From NCBI GenBank assembly GCA_039908535.1, contig JAMOAW010000039.1:1-22032 (forward strand): DNA of 22,032 nucleotides. Reading direction: 5' to 3'. Below are positions 7,522-15,708 of the stretch, in pieces (within the stretch, counting starts at the first letter, position 1; every line of letters begins with the position of its first letter). The notes beneath the pieces are model-generated. The model was not told where the DNA came from, ran no database searches, and was given only the letters and a program-made list of their open reading frames with translations. The stretch is from JAMOAW01 sp039908535 (GTDB lineage Bacteria; Pseudomonadota; Magnetococcia; Magnetococcales; JADFZT01). The position numbers and the translations under genes were made by a program.

Positions 7522-8792
7522 TCCTGCACCTCATCCAGTACCGGGAAAAGCTGCTGCATCAGCCCTTTCTTGTGGGTCTTGAGGGCGTTGAGTTTTTTGG
7601 TGTGGGCGGAAATCAGGGCATCGAGGGAGGAGAGGCAGTCGGCGATTGTTTGTTGTTCGGAGAAATCTATTGGAACAGAAATAGTAAATTTTGAAAATTC
7701 TGTTTTATTGATTATTGGCAGAGTTGAGTTTGCTTGAGTAGCTTTAATCAACGGAATAATATTCAGTAATGAGTAATAAATAAACTGATTTTCGTAGCCT
7801 ATCTTTGGTATTACAGAGTTAATTTGCTGATTTGTAATGCACGGCTTTATAGATAGAGCAATTTTCCCAATCGAAGCGATGCATGTAAACATCGTTGAGT
7901 ACTTTGGAAGAAGTTTTCCTGTTGCACTACCAACAACACTTCTTCGAGTGTTTAGCTGATATTTTTCCTCTGTAATATCTGTTGGTGTGACAAACTGAAT
8001 ACTGCCATTCCAAAGCGATTCGTCGTTTGTGCTTGGAGTCTTTCCAGTGACGATTTCACCAATTTGCCCCAAGCATTTATCCTCCCACTCCCCCGCATCC
8101 AGAAACTCAGAAAACCGCAACCTGGGGACGGTTTCGCCCTCGCGGGGGAAGAGTTGCTGCATCAGCCCTTTTTTGTGGGTCTTGAGGGCCTCGATTTTGT
8201 CCGCCTGGGCGGCAATCAGGGTGTCGAGGGAGGAGAGGCAATCGGCTATTTTTTGTTGTTCACTTCGCTTGGGCACAATAATCGATGTACGACCCAGCTC
8301 TGTTTGATTGATACTTGCTTGGTTGACAGCCTTGTTGGCCCTGGCTTTGATAGATGATCTAACAGGTTCCGAATTAAGAAGATAATAAATAAACTTAGAA
8401 TTATTAGCACTCAGCTCTACTTCTAAGCGTAATAAATTCATGCCATGGTAAAGGCGGTAATCTCGTTCAACAATAACACATTTTCCGATATGGCTTAGAC
8501 TGTTAATATTGCTAAACAGTATGTCACCAATATTTAGCCTATATTGAGATATGTCCTGATCTGTATTAACGAATCCGGTCTTGCTTGTGTCAATTGCGTT
8601 GTTGGAAATCGTCTCAATGCGTGTAACCATGAAGCCGGTAGAATCATTGTTCTGGTCAAGAGTTAGACCATTTGAAATTTTCACAAGCACATGATTCAGA
8701 TGACTCATTTTCCAGGTCACATCATCCCGAAACTCAGGAAACCGCAACCGAGGTACCAATGCTTTATGTTTAACTTCTATATTTTTACTCAT
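7518..8792 (-). CDS. hsdS: Type I restriction-modification specificity subunit S
   Basis: HsdS recognises the two half-sites of the bipartite target and docks two HsdM subunits. The 424 residues comprise target-recognition domain 1 (about 12-178), conserved region 1 (about 179-216), domain 2 (about 222-379) and conserved region 2 (380-417). The conserved regions are nearly the same: IADCLSSLD and LKTHKKGLMQQLFP occur in both. Each half opens with a PRLRF.EF motif. I chose the ATG at 8792, which overlaps the hsdR stop by 8 bases; a GTG at 8822 in the same frame would overlap by 38. The recognition domains are AT-richer than the conserved regions, as expected for domains exchanged by recombination. 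The target sequence cannot be predicted by reading. Confidence 0.95.
   Translation of the reverse strand: MSKNIEVKHKALVPRLRFPEFRDDVTWKMSHLNHVLVKISNGLTLDQNNDSTGFMVTRIETISNNAIDTSKTGFVNTDQDISQYRLNIGDILFSNINSLSHIGKCVIVERDYRLYHGMNLLRLEVELSANNSKFIYYLLNSEPVRSSIKARANKAVNQASINQTELGRTSIIVPKRSEQQKIADCLSSLDTLIAAQADKIEALKTHKKGLMQQLFPREGETVPRLRFSEFLDAGEWEDKCLGQIGEIVTGKTPSTNDESLWNGSIQFVTPTDITEEKYQLNTRRSVVGSATGKLLPKYSTMFTCIASIGKIALSIKPCITNQQINSVIPKIGYENQFIYYSLLNIIPLIKATQANSTLPIINKTEFSKFTISVPIDFSEQQTIADCLSSLDALISAHTKKLNALKTHKKGLMQQLFPVLDEVQE
7542..8258 (-). repeat. hsdS conserved-region repeats CR1 and CR2
   Basis: CR1 (8145-8258) and CR2 (7542-7658) are direct repeats of about 115 bp with high nucleotide identity. 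They flank target-recognition domain 2. Part of a third copy is the orphan tail at 6834-6886. Such repeats are where hsdS domains swap by homologous recombination. Confidence 0.8.
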
Positions 8793-11790
8793 ATGCCGCC
8801 AACCCCGATATCTCCCGCCCACCGGCCTGCTTTTTCAGAAAGGGCACCAACTCTTCCATCAATGCCACCTCGGCCTTACTGCGTGCCTTCCAGCCCAGCT
8901 CCAGCGGCTCGAAAAGGTCGCTCAACCGTTCACCGTCGAAGATCATGCGGTCTAGGATGTCAGCGACGAAGGCTTGCAGGGTGTCGCGTTCCAGTCGGTG
9001 CCGTTCGGCGAGATCGCTGAGTTCACTTTCGGCCTTTTGCGCCTTGAAGTTCTGATAGCCGTCGCGGATGGCCTCTTCGCTCAGGCCTTTACCGGCCTCC
9101 AGGGTGTTGATGTAGGCGATGATATCCCCGCGCTCCTCCATCAGGTTGCTGTTGGCGGCGAGGAGGTTGATGAGCTGTTCGCGGCTCATGGTCTGCCTGC
9201 CGGGCTTTTCCTGAGTGAAACGGGCGACCAGGCCCATGATATAGTCATAATCGATCATGGCCGAGGAGAAGAGGACAAATTCAAAGCTCAGTTGCTCAAT
9301 GACCTCCCGGTCGTCGCTGGCCTCGTCACCTCTCTTGCCCTGCTGTGCCTTGAGACGTTGGGCGGTCTCCAGGTACATACCCTTAAAGCCGCGCAGTTGC
9401 TCTTTTGGCAGGCGTTGTTCTATCTGTTCTTTTTGTTCGTTGCTCAGGTCGGTGTACTGGTCAAGCTGGGTCTTGAGACGCTGCACCTCCTTGAAGCGGT
9501 TGATGAACTCGGCGCGGGCGGCGTCGCCCTTGAGATTGTTGACCGCATCGGGGGTGCAAGGCTCTCCTTGGGCCTGCATGAACTCTTCCAGTTGCCGAAC
9601 AGCGGTGTCGAGCTTGGCGATGACCTTGGGGGCCGGGTCCACCAGCCAGATTTCGCGGGAGCGATTGGCATCCTCGCCGGAGAAGAGGGCAATGGCCTTG
9701 TCCACGCGCTTTTCCTGGGCGCGAAAGTCGAGAATGTTGCCGTAGGGTTTGGTGTCGTTGAGCACGCGGTTGGTGCGCGAAAAGGCCTGAATCAGACCAT
9801 GGTGCTTGAGATCCTTGTCCACGTATAGGGTGTTGAGGTACTGGGAGTCGAAACCGGTAAGCAGCATATCGACGACGATGGTGAGGTCGATCTTGTTTTT
9901 ACGTGGGAAGTCGCTGTTGGGATGCTTCTGATCCTTGATGCGCTGTTGCACGTCCTGATAGTAGCTGTCGAACTCCCCGAGCTTGTGGTTGGTGCCGTAT
10001 TGGGCGTTGTAGTCGGCGATGATCCGTTGCAACGCGGCCTTTTTCCGCTCCGGCTCCTGCTGGTTGTCCGCCCGTTCTTGGGGCAGGTCTTCCTGAAGCT
10101 GGTTGACATCCTTGTTGCCCTCCGCCGGGGGAGAGAAGACGCAGGCGATGTTGAGCGGGATGAAGTTGGGATCTTGGCCCCGGCGGTCGACCTGGGCCTG
10201 CTTGAACAGCTCGTAGAAGTCAATGGCATCGTTGATGGAGGCGGTGGCCAGAAGGGCATTAAAGCGGCGATGATTGGTGGCGGCATCATGCTTGGTCAGG
10301 ATGGCATCGACCACGGCGCGCTGGGCCACGGGCCGTGGGGGGGTGTCGCCTTCGGATTTGCCCTCTGGTTTGAAATAGTCGATGTGAAAACGCAGCACGT
10401 TGTTGTCATCAATGGCGTGGGTGATGGTGTAGGCGTGGAGCCGCTTTTCAAAGATCTCTTTGGTGGTCCGGTAGGAGCCATGTGTGCCGTCGACCTGGGT
10501 GTGGCTGGCGTTCTCCTCGAAGATGGGCGTGCCGGTAAAGCCGAAGAGTTGCGCCTTGGGGAAGAACTCTTTGATGGCCTTGTGGTTCTCGCCAAACTGG
10601 GAGCGGTGGCATTCGTCGAAGATGATGACGACGCGCCGGTCGCGTAACGGGGCGAGCCGCTCCTTATAGGTGGGTTTGTCCCTCTCCTTGTGCTGTTGGG
10701 CCTTTTTGCGGCTTTCATCCAGGGCCAGGCCGAGTTTTTGGATGGTGGTGACGATCACCTTGTCGGCGTAGTCCTCCGAGAGCAGGCGGCGCACGAGGGT
10801 TTCGGTGTTGGTGTTCTCTTCCACGCAGCCTTCTTGAAACTTATTAAATTCGATGCGGGTCTGGCGGTCGAGGTCTTTGCGATCCACCACGAACAGACAT
10901 TTTTCAATGTCCGGGTTGTCCTTGAGCAGGGTGGAGGCCTTGAAGGAGGTGAGGGTCTTACCGCTGCCCGTGGTATGCCAGATGAAGCCGTTGCCTCGAT
11001 TCTGGTGGATGCAGTCGACAATGGCCTTGACCGCATAGATTTGGTACGGGCGCATGATCAGCAGCTTTTTCTCGCTGGCGACGAGTACCATGTAACGGCT
11101 GATCATCTGGCCCAGCGCACACTTGGCTAGGAACTTTTCGGCGAAGTGGTCCAGGTGGGTTATTTTGCTGTTGTCCTCCTCGGCCCACTGGTAGATGGGC
11201 AGGAAACGCTCATCGGCGTTGAAGGCAAAGTGTTGGTTGTGGTTATTGGTGAAGTACCAAGTATTATTGCGGTTGCTGACGATGAAGAGCTGCATGAAGC
11301 AGAGCAGGGTGTTGGCGTAGCCGTTTCCGGGGGCGTTGCGGTAGTCGATAATTTGCTCCATGGCTCGACGCGGGTTGATACCGACGCTCTTCAGCTCAAT
11401 CTGCACCAGCGGCAGGCCGTTGATGAGCAGGATGACGTCATAGCGCTGGTGGCTGTTGTCGGTGTTGATGCGCAGCTGATGGATGACCTCGAACTCGTTT
11501 TTGCACCAATCTTTGAGGTTGACCAACATGTAGTGCAGCGGGGTGCCATCTTCGCGTTCGATATAGCCGTACTCGCGCAGTGCCTTGGCGGCCTGGAAGA
11601 TATCGGCGTTGATGATTTCGTCGCGCAGTCGGGCGAACTCGGCATCGGTCAGACGGACACGGTTGAGAGTCTCGAATTTCTGACGGAAATTACTTTCAAG
11701 TGAGGTGCGATCATGAATATCCGAGCGATAGGTGTATTTAAGATCGCCCAGTTTCTCAATCAGCTTTTGTTCTATTTCCTGCTCGGTCAT
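8785..11790 (-). CDS. hsdR: Type I restriction endonuclease subunit R (translocase/nuclease)
   Basis: HsdR is the ATP-driven motor and nuclease of the R2M2S complex that cuts unmethylated DNA away from the site. The 1001 residues match the family length. The nuclease centre shows RYDVILLINGLPLVQIELKS (D118, E132, K134). The SF2 motor has Walker A TGSGKT (274-279), a DECH box (392-395) and TGTP (419-422), and a helical C-terminus follows. I chose the ATG at 11790 (MTEQEIEQKL); TTG at 11826 is an upstream alternative. No strong ribosome binding site precedes 11790; an antitoxin remnant with a very strong one ends 68 bases upstream. It is the first gene of the restriction operon, and GC is high compared with the + strand genes that follow. 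Confidence 0.97.
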   Translation of the reverse strand: MTEQEIEQKLIEKLGDLKYTYRSDIHDRTSLESNFRQKFETLNRVRLTDAEFARLRDEIINADIFQAAKALREYGYIEREDGTPLHYMLVNLKDWCKNEFEVIHQLRINTDNSHQRYDVILLINGLPLVQIELKSVGINPRRAMEQIIDYRNAPGNGYANTLLCFMQLFIVSNRNNTWYFTNNHNQHFAFNADERFLPIYQWAEEDNSKITHLDHFAEKFLAKCALGQMISRYMVLVASEKKLLIMRPYQIYAVKAIVDCIHQNRGNGFIWHTTGSGKTLTSFKASTLLKDNPDIEKCLFVVDRKDLDRQTRIEFNKFQEGCVEENTNTETLVRRLLSEDYADKVIVTTIQKLGLALDESRKKAQQHKERDKPTYKERLAPLRDRRVVIIFDECHRSQFGENHKAIKEFFPKAQLFGFTGTPIFEENASHTQVDGTHGSYRTTKEIFEKRLHAYTITHAIDDNNVLRFHIDYFKPEGKSEGDTPPRPVAQRAVVDAILTKHDAATNHRRFNALLATASINDAIDFYELFKQAQVDRRGQDPNFIPLNIACVFSPPAEGNKDVNQLQEDLPQERADNQQEPERKKAALQRIIADYNAQYGTNHKLGEFDSYYQDVQQRIKDQKHPNSDFPRKNKIDLTIVVDMLLTGFDSQYLNTLYVDKDLKHHGLIQAFSRTNRVLNDTKPYGNILDFRAQEKRVDKAIALFSGEDANRSREIWLVDPAPKVIAKLDTAVRQLEEFMQAQGEPCTPDAVNNLKGDAARAEFINRFKEVQRLKTQLDQYTDLSNEQKEQIEQRLPKEQLRGFKGMYLETAQRLKAQQGKRGDEASDDREVIEQLSFEFVLFSSAMIDYDYIMGLVARFTQEKPGRQTMSREQLINLLAANSNLMEERGDIIAYINTLEAGKGLSEEAIRDGYQNFKAQKAESELSDLAERHRLERDTLQAFVADILDRMIFDGERLSDLFEPLELGWKARSKAEVALMEELVPFLKKQAGGREISGLAAYE

Positions 11791-11858
11791 TGAGAATATC
11801 CGTTTAATAGGCACCTGCTGCTTCAAAACCCTGATTTAAAACGTCCCGCGCTACAGGC

Positions 11859-11915
11859 CTAATCAATAAGATGTCCAAAGCCGTTCTTGGCGTCACGTGC
11901 AGTGATGCGCTGCAT
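11859..11915 (-). pseudogene. Phd/YefM-type antitoxin, 18-codon remnant
   Basis: AGGAGG lies five bases before an ATG at 11915. The frame reads MQRITARDAKNGFGHLID and then stops (TAG at 11859). This is the conserved N-terminus of Phd/YefM antitoxins, which continues for 60 or more residues in intact genes. No toxin gene is visible. The expression signals lie just upstream of hsdR on the same strand, so the short frame may now act as a leader peptide or feed transcription into hsdR; that is inference. Confidence 0.7.
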
Positions 11916-12414
11916 GGGTTCCTCCTGTAGTTGGAGCCATTTTAGCCATTTCTCTCTGAATCGCAACGTTTTACATCTTCAACCTAAATCCAGCAGTTAC
12001 CCTGTCACCGAAGCCTCTGCGTTGAGAATTAACGGGGGTATTTCTGAGCATATAAGATCCGTCAATATTGAGATAAAAAACTGGCAAACTTGCTGCCAGA
12101 CAGTTTTCTCCGTCAACTGCTTTTGCCCGAAGGGCATCATGTTCAAACACTATGAAAATATTCGGCAGAATTTATTGCCTGTCCCGGCATAGGCCTGCTT
12201 TCGTTGTTATAAGTCACAATCCGTCATTATTTTGACTTTGTTAAAAAAAGCCCCATCTATTTTTTACCTGTGTTATTTTTCCCGTTAAGCCCTTCCGATC
12301 AAATTTATTCTATATAAACAATTTGTTAAACATATAACAAGCAGAATGGCACGAAATTGGCAATCATTGAAATTGGCCAGTCTCTCTTCTGGATTGCAAA
12401 AGCAGGAGCAAGAA
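11916..12414. other. Divergent intergenic region between the restriction island and secretin module
   Basis: These ~500 bases separate the leftward restriction operon from the rightward ATPase operon and must hold both promoters. The ~100 bases before 12345 are AT-rich (TTGACT at 12232, TATATAAAC and CATATAAC near 12310-12335), but no convincing -35/-10 pair with standard spacing stands out. One repeat-derived hairpin is at 12121-12144. Possible frames here, including a 101-codon one on the + strand from 11887, have no recognisable product. Confidence 0.5.
12121..12144. repeat. Isolated 3' tail of an A-type element
   Basis: The 24 bases are identical to 2800-2823, the right end of A1, and include the hairpin GCCCGAAGGGC. 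The flanking sequence on both sides shows none of the rest of the element. It may be a solo fragment or an independently moving tail unit. Confidence 0.75.
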
Positions 12415-13545
12415 ATGTATCAAAAATATTTTGGTTTAAACCGACTTCCCTTTGACAATACGCCAGATTTGCAGCTCTTTTTTTCTGGAGCCAAACGCAC
12501 CGAGATCATGCAGACGTTGATTATGGCGATTACCAGTGGCGAAGGTCTTCTCAAAGTGATTGGTGATGTAGGTAGCGGTAAAACCCATTTGTGTCGTATG
12601 TTGCATAATCAGCTGCCAAAATCGGTAGAATCTGTCTATATGATCCACCCTCCGCTCTCTGCTGAGAGTGTTTTGCGCACCATGGGCAGAGAACTTGAGC
12701 TGAATCTTCCTAAAACCGCTGATCGGGACGATCTTCTGGCCGCCTTGCAAGATTATTTGATCCATTGTTTGGCCCAAAAAAAACAGCTGCTCCTTTTGGT
12801 AGATGAGGCGCAAGGGATCCCCATTGAGGTTTTGGAAGAGATTCGGTTGTTAACCAACCTGGAAACAGGACAACAAAAATTGCTTCAGGTGATTTTGTTT
12901 GGATCACCTGAATTGGATGTGAAATTGGCACTTCCTGCGGCCCAACCACTGCGTGAGCGTATTGGCCTGAGTCTCTATTTGCCAAATTTTACCCATAGAG
13001 ATATCGCTCTTTATTTGGATCATCGGTTGAAGCAAACAGGTTACCTGGGGCCAGAAATTTTTTCCGATTCTGCTATTGCCGAAATTACCTTTTCATCAAA
13101 AGGATTGGTACGAAGAATCAATATGTTGGCTCATAAATCGATGGAGATAGCTGAATCTGAAAATATCCAAAGGATTCTCCCAAAACATATCTGGGCCGCA
13201 GCTTTAGAGTGTGGATTTGAAATACAAAAGCAAGAGAAAGGGAGATATTCTTATGAATGGATTCACTTTTTTTATCATATTAGGAAAAAAATTGCGCACA
13301 AGTGGTGGAAAATACCGGTTTTTTCTACCGCTGCCACCCTGGCATTGGTTCTTATGGGGAGCCATTCCCCATATGCGCAGATTAAAAATTCAGGTCAGAT
13401 TGCAGAGAGACAGGTTAATAACGGTATGAATTTTTCCGGAATTGATATTCAGTTTGATTATTCACTGACACTAAAAAAAATGCAATCTATTCATCAAGAT
13501 GTTGATTTTAGCAAACCTTTGGTTTTTGAAAAGGTGATTTTGTAA
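12415..13545 (+). CDS. ExeA/MshM-type AAA ATPase, single-pass membrane protein
   Basis: The ATG at 12415 follows AGGAG by six bases and gives the family's typical start MYQKYFGLNRLPFDNTPD; an ATG at 12346 in the same frame lacks a good site. The 376-residue product has Walker A GDVGSGKT (50-57), Walker B LLLLVDEAQ (125-133), and the ExeA-type tail of the ATPase (GLVRRINMLAHKS, 230-242). One membrane segment (about 301-315) and a ~60-residue periplasmic tail follow. ExeA/GspA ATPases help insert secretins through peptidoglycan; MshM is the MSHA-pilus homologue. No peptidoglycan-binding domain is seen here, unlike ExeA; the next gene has one. It leads a tight four-gene + strand unit. Confidence 0.88.
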   Translation: MYQKYFGLNRLPFDNTPDLQLFFSGAKRTEIMQTLIMAITSGEGLLKVIGDVGSGKTHLCRMLHNQLPKSVESVYMIHPPLSAESVLRTMGRELELNLPKTADRDDLLAALQDYLIHCLAQKKQLLLLVDEAQGIPIEVLEEIRLLTNLETGQQKLLQVILFGSPELDVKLALPAAQPLRERIGLSLYLPNFTHRDIALYLDHRLKQTGYLGPEIFSDSAIAEITFSSKGLVRRINMLAHKSMEIAESENIQRILPKHIWAAALECGFEIQKQEKGRYSYEWIHFFYHIRKKIAHKWWKIPVFSTAATLALVLMGSHSPYAQIKNSGQIAERQVNNGMNFSGIDIQFDYSLTLKKMQSIHQDVDFSKPLVFEKVIL

Positions 13546-13590
13546 AAGAGTTGATCGGTCCGCTCATAAAAAGGGTCTTTGAGGAACGCC

Positions 13591-15708
13591 ATGTATTTAA
13601 AACAGTTTGGTTTAAATCGATTTCCATTTGTAAATGATGCCGATTCTGAAATCTATTTTCAGGGTGGACAACATGGAAATATTTTAAAATTTTTGCATCA
13701 AGATTTATGTCAGAGATCTGGCATTCGTTTTTTGTTGGGTGAAAAAGGATCTGGGAAGACCTCCTTATGTCGGCGTTTGGCCCAAGATTTAAATGCCCAT
13801 CTGACGGTTGTTCGTTTGGATCGGGCTCATATGAGCCCTGAATCGATTTATGAGCTGTTCGCCAACACCCTTAAATTAGACCCATCTGCGACACTTGAAG
13901 AAAAAATCAGTGCGATACAAAAAAGATTGAGCGGTGCATATGAGAATGTATTGCCTATATGTATTTGGATAGATGATATTCACGAACTGCAAGATACCAT
14001 TTTTATGCAGATTTTTTCGTTGTTGCAAGGAATGGGGCAGAGTCCATTTGGCACCCGATTGGTGTTGGCTGGTCTTTCGTCATTTGAAAAAAGAGTACCC
14101 CAAATGGCGACTTGGCCTGGTATGTCGGAAATCTCAGCGGAAATTCTTCATCTTGCTCCTTTAACTTTGGAAGAGACAAGAGCGTATTTGGCCTTTCGGT
14201 TAGAACAATGTGGTTTTAACGACCAGACTTTCCTTTTTTCTGATGAAGCACTTCGGGATATCTATACTGGTTCTAAAGGACGGTTAAGTACGATAAATTT
14301 ACTGGCGAACGAGGGAGTAAAAAAGGCCTTTTTGTCAAAATATTTTCAGGTTCAAGGTTGGCACATTCGTTCTGCCCTGCGCGATTTATTGAAAAGAGCA
14401 CCTGCCGCGCCAATATTAACCAAGCAGCCACTCTCCTCTTTGCGCACCATTTCTAAACAGCGGGTTAGATCAACCACACGGCCCAATAAAGGGGGTGGAT
14501 TGGCCGGGTTCTGGCGTCCGGCCTCGGCGATGGTGGCGGCTTCGGGATTGGCTATTTTGTTGGGCAATGATTTGATAAAATTGCCATGGGATCTTGTGCA
14601 TTCAAACTCAAATAGTTCTGAACAGAAAACCGATGTGAGCGGTTTGATTCACGATCTGCCAGTACGTCCGACATTGGGCAATTTGGAATCTATGGTACAA
14701 GGGGCGTCGCTACCTACTTCTTTGGCAACGCAGCCTGAGGATCAAAAGAGCAATCCGGTACTTCTTTCAGAGTCTCTTGTCGCAGATGAACCAAAAGCAA
14801 GTGATGTTTTGCCTGTCATTGCAAAAAATATGGAAAAGAGTTCAGAATTAAGTGAGATCAATGAACTCAATCTAACCCTGTTATCTAAAGCAGCTTTAGA
14901 AGTAAAACCATCAAAGGAGGTTTCCTCTCTGACCATAAAAGCAATGGTTCGCCCAACGGAACCTTTGTATATTCATCAGGTTGACCCAATTCTTTTGGCG
15001 GAGAATATTGTACAGACCGACCCAGAATCTTTGTTAGCTCCTTTTGAATCAGAGGTTGATCTGAACTCGGTAAAACCATCGGAACATTTTCAATTTAAAC
15101 GAGTGGAGATAACCACCACTTCTGCTCCGCAGATGTTGACGATTGCTGAACAAAAAATTCCCACTGCAACGCCCACTCCTGTAGTCCATCTTGTCGAACC
15201 ACAGGTAGCCCCTAAATCTGTTTCGACATTTTTGACAAAAGCAAAAGTGAATGATGCTTCAAAATCCAATTTGGTTTCTGCTTCAGTTGTAAAAGAGGTG
15301 GCCCGTGCGTCATCTGTGACAGAGGAAAATGGATTATTAAACGATCGAATTAAGGTATCTAAGCAGTGGTTAAATCATACAGATATACAAAAATATAGCA
15401 TCCAATTAATGCGGGTACGTCGGTCAGGCATTGGAGATTTTAGGGCGTTTTTAGCCAAAAATGATGTCAATCTGGATCCAAAACAGATTTTTGTTTTTCC
15501 TGTAGAAGAGGATAGATTACTGATCTATTATCGGGAGTTTTCCAGTAGAGATCAAGCGTATGAATATATACAAAGTTTGGCACCTTCATTGAAAGAGTCG
15601 GGGCCCTTTGTGCTTCCAATTGGCGTGGTTCGTCATAAAATTTTTGATACAGTTGCGCAGTCGGTCGCGCAAAGAGAAGAGAAAAAAAAGAAGCCTGATC
15701 ATGGTTAA
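13591..15708 (+). CDS. ExeA/MshM-type AAA ATPase fused to periplasmic SPOR domain
   Basis: The ATG at 13591 follows GAGGA by five bases (an in-frame TTG at 13579 is less likely). The 705-residue product is a paralogue of the preceding ATPase: MYLKQFGLNRFPF start, Walker A GEKGSGKT at the same position (50-57), and a Walker B-like IWIDDIHEL (125-133). A membrane segment (about 311-328) is followed by ~265 low-complexity residues rich in Val, Pro, Glu, Ser and Thr. The C-terminus (about 593-680) reads as a SPOR domain (KYSIQLMRVRRSGIGDFRAF, then RLLIYYREFSSRDQAYEYI), a fold that binds septal or denuded glycan strands. DamX-type proteins can share this layout. Overlap with the secretin gene by 8 bases suggests a joint role in passing the secretin through peptidoglycan. 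Confidence 0.85.
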   Translation: MYLKQFGLNRFPFVNDADSEIYFQGGQHGNILKFLHQDLCQRSGIRFLLGEKGSGKTSLCRRLAQDLNAHLTVVRLDRAHMSPESIYELFANTLKLDPSATLEEKISAIQKRLSGAYENVLPICIWIDDIHELQDTIFMQIFSLLQGMGQSPFGTRLVLAGLSSFEKRVPQMATWPGMSEISAEILHLAPLTLEETRAYLAFRLEQCGFNDQTFLFSDEALRDIYTGSKGRLSTINLLANEGVKKAFLSKYFQVQGWHIRSALRDLLKRAPAAPILTKQPLSSLRTISKQRVRSTTRPNKGGGLAGFWRPASAMVAASGLAILLGNDLIKLPWDLVHSNSNSSEQKTDVSGLIHDLPVRPTLGNLESMVQGASLPTSLATQPEDQKSNPVLLSESLVADEPKASDVLPVIAKNMEKSSELSEINELNLTLLSKAALEVKPSKEVSSLTIKAMVRPTEPLYIHQVDPILLAENIVQTDPESLLAPFESEVDLNSVKPSEHFQFKRVEITTTSAPQMLTIAEQKIPTATPTPVVHLVEPQVAPKSVSTFLTKAKVNDASKSNLVSASVVKEVARASSVTEENGLLNDRIKVSKQWLNHTDIQKYSIQLMRVRRSGIGDFRAFLAKNDVNLDPKQIFVFPVEEDRLLIYYREFSSRDQAYEYIQSLAPSLKESGPFVLPIGVVRHKIFDTVAQSVAQREEKKKKPDHG

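Noticed and set aside
11965..12005. Possible insertion-sequence end (CAACCTAAATCCAGCAGTT)
   Set aside because: It looked reminiscent of an IS terminus, but no partner inverted repeat, target duplication or transposase was found nearby.
11887..12192. 101-codon frame on the + strand in the divergent intergenic region
   Set aside because: It has no recognisable product, crosses the antisense of the antitoxin start and the repeat tail, and lacks a convincing ribosome binding site.
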